In this document: piece after piece, positions 8,738 through 17,090 of the stretch | Numbering within the stretch: the stretch's first letter is position 1 | Layout: each line of letters begins with the position of its first letter | Assembly: GCF_946479415.1 (NCBI RefSeq) | Contig: NZ_CAMLFY010000018.1 | Coordinates: 1 to 50,693, forward strand | Reading direction: 5' to 3' | DNA: 50,693 nucleotides | DNA from: an uncultured Shinella sp. | GTDB lineage: Bacteria; Pseudomonadota; Alphaproteobacteria; Rhizobiales; Rhizobiaceae | The notes under the pieces: generated by a model | Told to the model about the DNA's origin: nothing | Seen by the model: only the letters and a program-made list of their open reading frames with translations | The model's database searches: none | Position numbers and translations under genes: made by a program

Positions 8738-9468
8738 CGGCGTCCGACAAAGAGATGAGAGACCCCCGCCGCGACGAGGTGATCGCCGGCGAATATGTGC
8801 TCGGGGTGCTTTCGGCCGAAGACCGCCGCAAGGTGGAGGCCCGGCTTGCCAAGGACCGCCAGTTCGCCGCCATGGTGAACCGCTGGGAAGAGAACCTCTC
8901 GACCTTCAACGACGATTACGAGGCGCTGCAACCGCCGCCGCGCGCCTATTCCGCTATCGAGCAGCGCATTCTGGGCGCTGCGCCGCCGGATGCGGCCTTC
9001 TCCGGCAAGGTGGCCGGCGGGTTCTGGAATTCGCTGGTGCTGTGGCGTTCGCTCGCCCTTGCCTCGCTGGTCACCTCCATCGGCCTTGCCGTATCGATGA
9101 GCGCATTGCTCGCGCCGCGCCCGGTGAGCGGCGGCCGGCTGGTCGCGGACCTCGCAGGCGAGAACGCGACGATCAATCTCGTTGCCCGCTACGATGAGGC
9201 CAATGGCGCGTTGCGCGTCACGCCCGTCGCGGCCGGCAAGGAGAAGGAAAAGTCGCTCGAGCTGTGGCTCGTCGAGGACGGCAAGTCGCCGGTCTCGCTC
9301 GGCGTGCTGCCGCAGACCGGCGAGGGGGAACTGGCCGTGCCCGCCGTCATGCGTGGCCGTCTGGTGCAGGGTGCGGTGCTGGCCGTCAGCGTCGAGCCCT
9401 TCGGTGGGTCGCCGACGGGCGCCGTGACCGGCCCCGTCATTGCCTCAGGCGCTGCCCGCTTCGACTGA
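8734..9468 (+). CDS. anti-sigma factor, RskA-like membrane protein
   Basis: A 244-residue protein of the RskA/anti-sigma-K kind. The N-terminal cytoplasmic domain (residues about 10-75, VIAGEYVLGVLSAEDRRKVE) is the anti-sigma part that holds the sigma factor. A single membrane span follows near residues 102-124 (LVLWRSLALASLVTSIGLAVSM), then an extracytoplasmic RskA C-terminal domain with SLELWLVEDGKSPVSLGVL and a run ending GPVIASGAARFD. The ATG at 8734 lies within the ATGA overlap with the sigma gene; a GTG 12 bases earlier is possible. The pair ends with a strong terminator. Confidence 0.88.
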   Translation: MTASDKEMRDPRRDEVIAGEYVLGVLSAEDRRKVEARLAKDRQFAAMVNRWEENLSTFNDDYEALQPPPRAYSAIEQRILGAAPPDAAFSGKVAGGFWNSLVLWRSLALASLVTSIGLAVSMSALLAPRPVSGGRLVADLAGENATINLVARYDEANGALRVTPVAAGKEKEKSLELWLVEDGKSPVSLGVLPQTGEGELAVPAVMRGRLVQGAVLAVSVEPFGGSPTGAVTGPVIASGAARFD

Positions 9469-9486
9469 CCGGATATAGCCCACCCC

Positions 9487-9513
9487 AAAGCCGCGCCTTG
9501 CGCGGCTTTTTTG
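9487..9513 (+). terminator. intrinsic terminator after the sigma/anti-sigma operon
   Basis: Perfect stem AAAGCCGCGC / GCGCGGCTTT with a CTT loop and T6 lies about 20 bases after the anti-sigma stop codon. Confidence 0.93.
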
Positions 9514-9656
9514 TTTTGAAACCAGACATTTCCAAAAAAGATCGCCCGGTCTGAAACTCTTTTTCCGAAACGCCCGTTGCTCACAAGGATCGCCTGATGG
9601 GCATCGCAATCGGGAGGACCCGCATTCCGCGGGCCGAAAAGAAGGACCACCCAACC

Positions 9657-10214
9657 ATGATCCGTTTCACGCTCCGCACCGCCGCCATTGCTTCGGTTCT
9701 CGCTCTCGGCGCCTTTGCCGCCCATGCCGAGAACCCGATGGTCGGCGGTGCGCCGATGTTCGCCGAAAAGAACATCGTCGAAAACGCCGTCAATTCGAAG
9801 GATCACACGACGCTCGTCGCCGCCGTGAAGGCCGCGGGCCTCGTCGAAACGCTGTCCGGCAAAGGTCCGTTCACGGTGTTCGCGCCGACCAACGAAGCCT
9901 TCGAGGCGCTGCCGGCCGGTACGGTCGATACGCTGCTGAAGCCGGAAAACAAGGACCAGCTCACCAAGGTGCTGACCTGCCATGTCGTGGCGGCCGATGC
10001 GATGTCGGACGCGATCGGCAAGATGATCAAGGACGATGGCGGTGCGCACCCGGTCAAGACGGTCGGCGGCTGCATGCTGACGGCCAAGATGGACGGCGAC
10101 AAGATCACGCTGACCGACGAAACGGGCGGTGTCGCGACCGTGACGATCGCCGACGTCAAGCAGTCGAACGGCGTCATTCACGTCATCGACAAGGTTCTGC
10201 TGCCGAAGGCCTGA
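9657..10214 (+). CDS. secreted fasciclin (FAS1)-domain protein
   Basis: A 185-residue exported protein: signal peptide about residues 1-24 (ending AAHA-EN), then one FAS1 domain with H1-type motif GPFTVFAPTNEAFEALP and H2-type motif NGVIHVIDKVLLP near the C-terminus. FAS1 domains act in adhesion and extracellular binding. Two cysteines (in LTCHVV and GGCMLT) could pair in the periplasm. The start at ATG 9657 has AAGAAGGA upstream and puts the signal peptide at the N-terminus. It follows the sigma/RskA pair with its own leader, so it is a likely regulon member; in Mycobacterium SigK-RskA controls FAS1 proteins Mpt70/Mpt83. Confidence 0.93.
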   Translation: MIRFTLRTAAIASVLALGAFAAHAENPMVGGAPMFAEKNIVENAVNSKDHTTLVAAVKAAGLVETLSGKGPFTVFAPTNEAFEALPAGTVDTLLKPENKDQLTKVLTCHVVAADAMSDAIGKMIKDDGGAHPVKTVGGCMLTAKMDGDKITLTDETGGVATVTIADVKQSNGVIHVIDKVLLPKA

Positions 10215-10272
10215 GCCTCAAGGTCCCGCGCTTAACGGACCCACGCGGGATAACCAGTCCTTTGCCAGCCCT

Positions 10273-10299
10273 GGCCGCCGGAAGACCGGCGGCCTTTTT
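10273..10299 (+). terminator. intrinsic terminator of the fasciclin gene
   Basis: Stem GGCCGCCGG / CCGGCGGCC with an AAGA loop and T5, located about 60 bases after the stop codon and just before the converging engB stop. Confidence 0.92.
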
Positions 10300-10314
10300 A
10301 TGCGTGCCGACCTA

Positions 10315-10968
10315 TTAACGCTCGATGGCGGTCAGGATGGCACTACGCAGTTCGTCCAGGCCGCGGCCTTTTTCCGAAGAGGTGGACAGCACCTCCGGGT
10401 AGGCGGCGGGGCGCTTGACGATCTTCAGCCGCGTTTCCTCGATGAGGCGCGGCACGCCGGCATCCTTGATCTTGTCGGTCTTGGTCAGCACGACCTGATA
10501 GGAGACGGCGGCCTTGTCGAGCAGGGTCAGGACCTCCTCGTCGTTCTTCTTGATGCCGTGGCGGCTGTCGATCAGCACATAGACGCGCTTCAGCGTGGAG
10601 CGGCCGCGCAGATAGTCGAAGACCAGCTTGGTCCAGGCATCGACATGCTCCTTCGGCGCCTGGGCATAGCCGTAACCGGGCATATCGACGAGCGCCATCG
10701 GCGGCAGGTCGCCTTCCTCGCCGGAAAAGCCGTCGGGCACGAAGTAATTGAGTTCCTGGGTGCGGCCGGGCGTGTTCGAGGTCCGGGCCAGTCCCTTGTG
10801 GCCGACCAGCGCATTGATCAGCGACGACTTGCCGACATTCGAGCGGCCGGCAAAGGCGATCTCCGGCGGCCCTTCAGGCGGCAGGAATTTCATGGCCGGC
10901 ACGCCGCGGATGAAGATCCACGGCCTGCCGAACAGCGGCTTGTCGCCCGGTGAGGTCGTCTCGGTCAT
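10315..10968 (-). CDS. engB: ribosome biogenesis GTPase YsxC/EngB
   Basis: A 217-residue GTPase needed for late assembly of the 50S subunit. The G motifs are in order: G1 GRSNVGKS (residues about 41-48), G2 threonine in SNTPGRTQ, G3 DMPGYG, G4 TKTD and G5 around STSSEKGRG. Length and motif spacing are those of EngB. The start ATG at 10968 yields the usual short N-terminal extension before the beta-strand WIFIRGV. It lies downstream of an EamA exporter gene on the same strand with a gap of about 50 bases, so the two may be cotranscribed. Confidence 0.96.
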   Translation of the reverse strand: MTETTSPGDKPLFGRPWIFIRGVPAMKFLPPEGPPEIAFAGRSNVGKSSLINALVGHKGLARTSNTPGRTQELNYFVPDGFSGEEGDLPPMALVDMPGYGYAQAPKEHVDAWTKLVFDYLRGRSTLKRVYVLIDSRHGIKKNDEEVLTLLDKAAVSYQVVLTKTDKIKDAGVPRLIEETRLKIVKRPAAYPEVLSTSSEKGRGLDELRSAILTAIER

Positions 10969-11020
10969 GGTTTCGGCCTTTGTTGTCAGGCCCCCGGCTT
11001 CCGGGTTTTGGCCGCGAAAG

Positions 11021-11935
11021 TCAAGCGCGGCGCTGCCGCCAGAGTTCGACGCCGAGATAGCAGATGAGCGCCGTCAACACGATGGCGCCGCCGATGACCG
11101 TATAGGTGCTCGGGATTTCGCCATGGATGAGCGCCACCCAGAGCGGCCCCAGCACCGTCTCGGCGGTGCCGAGCAGGGCGGCGAGCGCCGAGGGGATGAG
11201 CCGGGCACCGGTGACGAAGAGGGCGAGGCCGAGGCCGAAGTTCAGCGCGCCGAAGACGATGAGGATGCCGAGTTCGCTGGCCGTGATGGCAAAGCCGGAA
11301 GCCTGGCTTGCCGCCGTCGTGCCGGCGATGACGGTGCCGAGGAAGACGGCGGGCGTCATGCGCACATGGGCAAAGCGGCGGGTGATGATCGTCGCGCTGG
11401 CAAAGGCGAAGGCGATGAGAAGGGCGAGCGCATCGCCGATCATCGATGAGCCGCCACCGAGCGATTCCGACACCATGATGGCGACGCCGCCGATCACGGC
11501 GGCAATGGCGATCCAGGTATGCGTGGCGACCTTTTCGCGAAACAGCATCCACGCCATCAGGGCGGCGATCAGCGGCACGCCGGCCTGGATCAGCATGACA
11601 TTGGCGACGGTCGTATAGGCGAGCGCCAGGATGAAGGAGGTGGAGGCGGTGGCAAAACAGATGCCGACGGCAATGCCGGCAAGCCCCATGCCCTTGAAGA
11701 GCTGCACGGTGCCGCGCGGCCCGTCGCGCACCAGCATGAAGCCGAGCAGGAACAGGGCGGCGAAAAGCGAACGCCAGAACACGACCGTCCAGCCATCCTC
11801 GATATGCAGGAAGCGCGCCAGCGTGCCGCCGAAGCTCCAGGCGACGGCTGCCCCAAGCACCAGGGCTGCGCCAAAACCCTGTCCGCGGCTTTCCGGGAGG
11901 GTGGGGGTGACCGGAAGGGTGGAGGCGGAAGACAT
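11021..11935 (-). CDS. EamA/DMT-superfamily transporter
   Basis: A 304-residue inner-membrane protein with ten predicted helices and two EamA repeats: the first begins [19 protein letters not shown], the second [20 protein letters not shown]. The end of repeat 1 ([20 protein letters not shown]) and repeat 2 ([21 protein letters not shown]) carry the usual helix-breaking Pro. The substrate is unknown. I start at MSSAST (11935); the longer frame adds an Arg/His-rich tail without a match. It separates engB from yidC and is insulated from yidC by a terminator at 12062-12092. Confidence 0.85.
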   Translation of the reverse strand: MSSASTLPVTPTLPESRGQGFGAALVLGAAVAWSFGGTLARFLHIEDGWTVVFWRSLFAALFLLGFMLVRDGPRGTVQLFKGMGLAGIAVGICFATASTSFILALAYTTVANVMLIQAGVPLIAALMAWMLFREKVATHTWIAIAAVIGGVAIMVSESLGGGSSMIGDALALLIAFAFASATIITRRFAHVRMTPAVFLGTVIAGTTAASQASGFAITASELGILIVFGALNFGLGLALFVTGARLIPSALAALLGTAETVLGPLWVALIHGEIPSTYTVIGGAIVLTALICYLGVELWRQRRA

Positions 11936-12061
11936 GGCGCGCGCTCGCAGAAAGGGATCGTCGCGAGCATGACAGGGATGCGCCCGCGCTGCTCTCATGC
12001 CAGCGACGGGACGATGTCGCAAGCGGGTTTGGCGGACAGATCGAGGGAGAAGTCCACGCTA

Positions 12062-12092
12062 CAAAACAAAACCCCGGCACTGGGCCGGGGTT
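12062..12092 (-). terminator. intrinsic terminator of the rpmH-rnpA-yidC operon
   Basis: Stem AACCCCGGC / GCCGGGGTT with a 5-base loop; on the minus strand a T-rich stretch (TTTTGTTTTGT) follows. It lies 20 bases past the yidC stop codon. Confidence 0.92.
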
Positions 12093-12112
12093 CGTGTCGT
12101 TTCCTGAAAGCG

Positions 12113-13921
12113 TCAGGACGATGGTTTGGCTTTCTTGCCGAACAATCCCTTGAGATTGTCGAAGAGCTCGATCTTCACGCCGTGGCGCTTCATGATGATG
12201 CCCTGCTGGATGATCGAGAGCGTGTTGTTCCAGGCCCAGTAGATCACGAGGCCGGCCGGGAAGGTCGCCAGCATGAAGGTGAAGATCAGCGGCATCCAGG
12301 TGAAGATCATCGCCTGGGTCGGATCCGGCGGCGTCGGGTTCATGCGCATCTGCAGGAACATGGTGACACCCATGATGAGCGGCCAGACGCCGATCATCAG
12401 GAAGTGCGGCACGTCGTAGGGCAGAAGGCCGAAGAGGTTGAACAGCGACGTCGGATCGGGCGCGGACAGGTCGTGGATCCAGCCGAAGAACGGGGCATGG
12501 CGCATTTCGATGGTGACGTAGATCACCTTGTAGAGCGCGAAGAACACCGGGATCTGCAGAAGGATCGGCCAGCAGCCCGCCAGCGGGTTGATCTTCTCTT
12601 CCTTGTAGAGCTGCATCGTGGCCTGCTGCAGCGCCATGCGGTCGTCGCCGAACTTGGCCTTCAGCTCCTCCATCTTCGGCTGCATCTTCTTCATGTTCGC
12701 CATGGAAGCGTACTGCTTGTTGGCGAGCGGGAAGAACAGGCCCTTCACGACGATGGTGGTGATCAGGATCGCGATGCCGAAATTGCCGAAATAGCGGAAG
12801 AAGAAGTCCATCAGCTGGAACATCGGCTTGGTGAAGAACCAGAACCAGCCCCAGTCGATCATCAGGTCGAAATGCGGGATCGCATAGGACGTCTTGTAGC
12901 CGTCGATGACGGGCACTTCCTTGGCGCCGCCGAAGAACAGGTTCTTGACGTCGGTCTTCTGGCCGGGCGCGATGGTGATGTCGTCCTGGCGGTAGTCCGC
13001 CTGATAGCGCGGGCGGCCGTCCGTGAAGTAGGAGAAGCGCGTCTCGTAGGGGGTAGCCTGCGGCGGCACGATGGCGGTCGCCCAATACTTGTCGGTGATG
13101 CCGAGCCAGCCGCCGGTCGCCTTGCCGGGCGCGACCGTCGTGTCGTCCTCGGTTGCCTTGTACTTCACCTCGTGCAGGCCGAGATCGCCGAGCACGCCGA
13201 TGAAGCCTTCATGCAGCACATAGACCGACGGGTCCTTCGGCTTGAAGAAGCGCGTCGCGCGGCCATAGGGCGACAGCGCGATCGCCGCGTCAGTGCGGTT
13301 CTCGATGCTGTCATTGATCGTGAACATGTAGTGTTCATCGACGGAGACGGTGCGGGTGAAGACGACGCCCTTGTCATTGGTGAAGGTGAGCTTCACGGGG
13401 CTCGTCTGCGTCAGCTTGCCGGTGCCGTCCTGCGTCCAGACGGTCTGCGGGCCGGGAACGGTGCCCGTCGCATCGCTGCCGACATAGCCGATCTCGGAGA
13501 AATAGCCGTGTTCGGTCTCGGCCGGGCTCAAAAGCGTGATGATCGGGCTCGTCTTGTCGACGGTCTCGTGGAATTCCTTGAGCTTCAGGTCGTCGAAGCG
13601 GGCGCCGGTCAGATTGATGGAGCCGGAAAGCGATGGGGTGTCGATTTCGACGCGGGCCGACTTGGCGATCGCGGCTTCGCGCGTCTCGGTGGTCGTGCCG
13701 GTCGCCGCGCCGCCGGGCAGGGTGCCGTTGGTTGCGGTCGTGGTCGTCGTCGTGGAACCACCGGCGGACGTGGTCGTCTGCTGGGTCTGGCTGGCCTGCT
13801 GCGCTTCGAGTGCCGCACGGTCCTTGTCCAGCTTGGGGTTCACATAGAGGAACTGCCACGCGACGAGGATCAGCACCGACAGTGCGATCGCCACGAAATA
13901 ATTGCGGTTGTTTTGCATCAT
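12113..13921 (-). CDS. yidC: membrane protein insertase YidC
   Basis: A 602-residue inner-membrane insertase that helps proteins enter the membrane with or without SecYEG. TM1 is at residues about 7-27 ([19 protein letters not shown]). A low-complexity Gln/Thr-rich linker (about 38-75) precedes the large periplasmic beta-sandwich domain of Gram-negative YidC. The conserved insertase core begins near residue 340 ([21 protein letters not shown]) with the cytoplasmic hairpin ([19 protein letters not shown]), then [20 protein letters not shown] and [12 protein letters not shown]. The start ATG overlaps the rnpA stop in an ATGA, showing translational coupling; a second ATG follows at once. Confidence 0.97.
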   Translation of the reverse strand: MMQNNRNYFVAIALSVLILVAWQFLYVNPKLDKDRAALEAQQASQTQQTTTSAGGSTTTTTTATNGTLPGGAATGTTTETREAAIAKSARVEIDTPSLSGSINLTGARFDDLKLKEFHETVDKTSPIITLLSPAETEHGYFSEIGYVGSDATGTVPGPQTVWTQDGTGKLTQTSPVKLTFTNDKGVVFTRTVSVDEHYMFTINDSIENRTDAAIALSPYGRATRFFKPKDPSVYVLHEGFIGVLGDLGLHEVKYKATEDDTTVAPGKATGGWLGITDKYWATAIVPPQATPYETRFSYFTDGRPRYQADYRQDDITIAPGQKTDVKNLFFGGAKEVPVIDGYKTSYAIPHFDLMIDWGWFWFFTKPMFQLMDFFFRYFGNFGIAILITTIVVKGLFFPLANKQYASMANMKKMQPKMEELKAKFGDDRMALQQATMQLYKEEKINPLAGCWPILLQIPVFFALYKVIYVTIEMRHAPFFGWIHDLSAPDPTSLFNLFGLLPYDVPHFLMIGVWPLIMGVTMFLQMRMNPTPPDPTQAMIFTWMPLIFTFMLATFPAGLVIYWAWNNTLSIIQQGIIMKRHGVKIELFDNLKGLFGKKAKPSS

Positions 13922-14307
13922 TCTTTCCCGGGAGCAGCAGGGTGCTGCTGCTTCTGTTTCTGCCGCGTCGCGATCCGGTCCTTCAGACCGGCCTGCAAGG
14001 TTTTGAAGGACGCGCTGAGCACATCCCGTCTGGCGACAACCACATAGTCGTGTCCGGGCTCCATTGCAAACCCGGCCGATAGCCGCACCGCCTCTTTCAG
14101 GCGCCGGCGCATGCGATTGCGTTCCACGGCGTTGCCGTGCTTCTTGGTAACGGTGAAGCCGACGCGGGGCTGTTCGTCCGGCATTTGCCGGTCGCGCACT
14201 TCGAGAAGGAACAATGGTCCCTTACGCTTCTCGCCCTCGCGCACAGAAAGAAACTGCGGACGGCTTTTCAGCCGTCCGACAGCAGATTGTTTGGACTTTT
14301 TCGTCAT
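13918..14307 (-). CDS. rnpA: ribonuclease P protein component
   Basis: A 129-residue basic protein, the cofactor of the RNase P ribozyme that matures the 5' ends of tRNAs. Core motifs are [34 protein letters not shown] and the RNR-like signature [13 protein letters not shown], followed by [12 protein letters not shown]. It sits between rpmH and yidC, the conserved bacterial order. The ATG at 14307 has GAGG upstream. Confidence 0.96.
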   Translation of the reverse strand: MTKKSKQSAVGRLKSRPQFLSVREGEKRKGPLFLLEVRDRQMPDEQPRVGFTVTKKHGNAVERNRMRRRLKEAVRLSAGFAMEPGHDYVVVARRDVLSASFKTLQAGLKDRIATRQKQKQQHPAAPGKE

Positions 14308-14340
14308 ATGCCCGTCGCCTCTGTTCGGGCATCAACGGCC

Positions 14341-14478
14341 TTAGGCCGAGAGGCTCGCGCGGCCGCGTGCACGGCGTGCGGACAGGACCTTGCGGCCGCC
14401 CTTGGTAGCCATGCGGGCACGGAAGCCGTGACGACGCTTGCGAACAAGCTTGGAGGGTTGGTAGGTACGCTTCGTCAT
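14341..14478 (-). CDS. rpmH: 50S ribosomal protein L34
   Basis: A 45-residue highly basic protein, reading [19 protein letters not shown] and ending [10 protein letters not shown]: the classic L34 sequence. It heads the rpmH-rnpA-yidC operon, with 33 bases to rnpA. The sequence just upstream (ATTAAATAA) has no clear Shine-Dalgarno. Confidence 0.97.
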   Translation of the reverse strand: MTKRTYQPSKLVRKRRHGFRARMATKGGRKVLSARRARGRASLSA

Positions 14479-14898
14479 TTATTTAATACCGCGGTGTGCG
14501 GCCCTTCTTGGGTTTTGCTTTACGCAATCAGCGTTGAAAGTCCGACACAGGCTTGCCCTCGCGGGAAGCCAGGCTGTCCGGACGTGCGCGGCTTATAAGG
14601 GCAAAGCCGGGCAAAAGTCAATTGCGGCAGCACGGCGCGCCGGACTGTCATAATCGTTAAGGCGGAATGCCTCTTTGGGTTGTGTTGACTGGTGTTTTAT
14701 CAGGTCTGACTGACGTAACGTCAGGCTGCAGCCCTGAAATTCCTCGTTATTTTACGCTGGCGCAACATTAGCAATGTTCGAGATACCCGATTCTCGGTGG
14801 GTTGGATCAAAATCTAATTAACCTTTACCGTTTACCGTCATTGTCTTGTGGAGGCGGTCGAGCCGTTACCCGTTTGTCAGCTGTGCTTGGAGTGTGAC
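14479..14898. promoter_or_regulatory. divergent control region between rpmH and the second chemoreceptor
   Basis: This 420-base gap must hold both the rpmH operon promoter and the chemoreceptor promoter. It is AT-richer than its surroundings near 14640-14860. It contains the 15-base palindrome CTGACGT-A-ACGTCAG at 14710-14724 and the run ATTAACCTTTACCGTTTACC near 14815-14836. No gene is seen. Confidence 0.5.
14710..14724. promoter_or_regulatory. operator-like palindrome upstream of the chemoreceptor
   Basis: CTGACGT and ACGTCAG are perfect inverted 7-mers around a single A, 175 bases before the chemoreceptor start. No known regulator is assigned. Confidence 0.35.
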
Positions 14899-16905
14899 GT
14901 GAAAATACGCGGCAAGATCTACCTCATCGTGGGCGTGATGGGCTTCATTTCCGTCCTCATCGGCGCCATCGCCGTTCATGTGGTCTCCGAATACAGCGAC
15001 AAGCTGCATCAGTATGAGAACGCTGCGGATCGCGCCTTCCTCGGCGAGCATCTGAACCGCCAGGTTACCGCCGTCGTGATGGAAGCGCGCGGCGTCTACG
15101 CCGCCAAGGACACCGAGGGCGCCAAGAAATTCGCCGAAGGTATTGCCAAGGAACTCGACGGCATCGACGCGACACTCAAGGAATGGCAGCCGATCGTGCC
15201 GGACGCGCAGAAGGCCGCCTTCGACGCCGTGGTTTCGCGCGCCGCCGAATTCCGCACCTTCCGCATGGAAACGGCTCGCCTCGGCACCACGGAATCGATC
15301 GCCGCCGCCAACGAGCAGGGCAATAACGAGCTGAACCGCGCCAACCGCAAGGCCTTCCAGAAGGAAATCGACGCCGTCGTGCAGACGGACAACGAGAACC
15401 TGACGGCCATCAAGGCCGACATCGCCGCCTTCGAGACCCTGATGCTGACGCTCGTGCTCGGCACCGTCGGCGCCGGCCTCGTGCTGGGCGGCGGCATCGC
15501 CTTCTATATCGCGACCAATGAACTGAGCCGCCCGATCCAGAAGGTCACCGACACGATGAACCGGCTTGCCGGCGGCGATCTCGAGACGGAAGTGCCCTAT
15601 GCCGGCCGCCAGGACGAGATCGGCGAAATGGCCGCCGCCGTCGCCGTGTTCCGCCAGAACGCCATCACCGTGCGCGACCTCAACGCCCAGGAACAGGTTC
15701 TGCGCGAAAAGAGCGCGGACCTCCAGTCCTCCATCGCGACCGTCGTTCACGCGGCCGCCGCCGGCGACTTCTCCTCGCGCATCGGCAAGGATTATCACAA
15801 CGAGGACCTCAACCGCTTCGCCCGCTCCGTCAACGAGCTGGTCGCGGGCGTCGAGGAGGGCATCGCCGAAACCCGCCGCGTCATCGGCTCGCTGGCCGAC
15901 GGCGACCTGACGCAGACCATGAACGGCTCGTTCCGCGGCGCCTTCGCTGAGTTGCAGCAGAACGTTAATGCGACGCTTGCCACGCTCCAGCGCACCATGC
16001 GCGAAGTGCGCGGCTCGACGGATGCCATCAACGCCAATTCCGGCGAGCTGCGCACCGCCTCGGACGATCTTTCCAAGCGCACCGAGCAGCAGGCCGCAGC
16101 GCTCGAGGAAACCTCCGCCGCGCTCGAAGAAATCACCGCCGCCGTCAAGAATTCGACGGAACGGGCCAACGAGGCGACCTCGATGGTCGGCGAGGCGACG
16201 CAGAGCGCCAAGCAGTCGGGCGCCATCGTGCGCAACGCCATCGACGCCATGGGCCGCATCGAGCAGGCCTCCAGCGAGATCAGCCAGATCATCTCGGTCA
16301 TCGACGAGATCGCCTTCCAGACGAACCTTCTCGCGCTGAATGCCGGCGTGGAAGCCGCCCGTGCGGGCGAAGCCGGCAAGGGTTTTGCGGTCGTCGCGCA
16401 GGAAGTGCGTGAACTCGCCCAGCGCGCCGCCAGCGCCGCCAAGGACATCAAGGGCCTGATCACCAAGTCGGGCAGCGAAGTGGCCGTCGGCGTGAAATAT
16501 GTCCAGGAGACGGGTGCCGCCCTCTCCGACATCGAGACCCGCGTCGTCACCATCAACGACCGCATCCATGCGATCGCCACCGCCGCCCGCGAACAGGCGA
16601 CGGGCCTGCAGGAAATCAGCACTGCCATCAACCAGATGGACCAGGTGACGCAGCACAATGCCGCGATGGTCGAGGAAACATCGGCCGCCACGCACAAGCT
16701 GAAGGGCGAGGCCGACAGCCTGGCCGATCTCGTCGCCCGCTTCCGCACCGGTGACGCCGCGCAGTACGTCGCACCTGCCCGCGCCGAAAGCCGCCCGGTC
16801 GAATCGCCCGCCCGCCGCATGATGGGCAATGTCGCCCGCGCCTTCGGCGGCAACCGCGCCGTGGCGACGGCCGCCGTCGCCCAGGAAAACTGGGAAGAGT
16901 TCTGA
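14899..16905 (+). CDS. methyl-accepting chemotaxis protein with several HAMP segments
   Basis: A 668-residue chemoreceptor. TM1 is near residues 7-29 and TM2 near 181-205. The roughly 150-residue periplasmic domain is mostly helical, like a four-helix-bundle sensor rather than Cache. After TM2 a first HAMP (ELSRPIQKVTDTMNRLAGGDLE) is followed by two further HAMP-like units (VVHAAAAGDFSSRIG and IGSLADGDLTQTMNGSFRG). The signalling hairpin tip ([20 protein letters not shown]) is near residue 470. The C-terminus NWEEF resembles the CheR/CheB docking pentapeptide. I chose the GTG at 14899, which has GGAG 6 bases upstream and gives a standard short cytoplasmic start (VKIRGKIY); a GTG at 14848 would add a Cys-rich tail. 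No che genes are adjacent. Confidence 0.92.
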   Translation: MKIRGKIYLIVGVMGFISVLIGAIAVHVVSEYSDKLHQYENAADRAFLGEHLNRQVTAVVMEARGVYAAKDTEGAKKFAEGIAKELDGIDATLKEWQPIVPDAQKAAFDAVVSRAAEFRTFRMETARLGTTESIAAANEQGNNELNRANRKAFQKEIDAVVQTDNENLTAIKADIAAFETLMLTLVLGTVGAGLVLGGGIAFYIATNELSRPIQKVTDTMNRLAGGDLETEVPYAGRQDEIGEMAAAVAVFRQNAITVRDLNAQEQVLREKSADLQSSIATVVHAAAAGDFSSRIGKDYHNEDLNRFARSVNELVAGVEEGIAETRRVIGSLADGDLTQTMNGSFRGAFAELQQNVNATLATLQRTMREVRGSTDAINANSGELRTASDDLSKRTEQQAAALEETSAALEEITAAVKNSTERANEATSMVGEATQSAKQSGAIVRNAIDAMGRIEQASSEISQIISVIDEIAFQTNLLALNAGVEAARAGEAGKGFAVVAQEVRELAQRAASAAKDIKGLITKSGSEVAVGVKYVQETGAALSDIETRVVTINDRIHAIATAAREQATGLQEISTAINQMDQVTQHNAAMVEETSAATHKLKGEADSLADLVARFRTGDAAQYVAPARAESRPVESPARRMMGNVARAFGGNRAVATAAVAQENWEEF

Positions 16906-16931
16906 TCCTTTCGGGGATCGGTGGAGACAGC

Positions 16932-16959
16932 AACGCGGCGGTGGCGACACCGCCGCGTT
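16932..16959 (+). terminator. intrinsic terminator of the second chemoreceptor gene
   Basis: A perfect 12-bp stem AACGCGGCGGTG / CACCGCCGCGTT with a GCGA tetraloop, followed by TTAC and then TTTT. Confidence 0.88.
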
Positions 16960-17090
16960 TTACATTTTGAACCGGCGTTGGAAAAATCGCCGCAATCTCT
17001 TATAATTACCGCATTGCAGGGCGGGTGGCGCAGGGGCGCGCCTCCGGCCCGCTGCCATTTGCCGCGCATTGTGCCGCCGGGAGTTGAGAG

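Noticed and set aside
11519..14047. 842-residue open frame on the plus strand
   Set aside because: It lies antisense to yidC and the exporter gene, which have clear motifs and coupled starts; composition is typical of a high-GC shadow.
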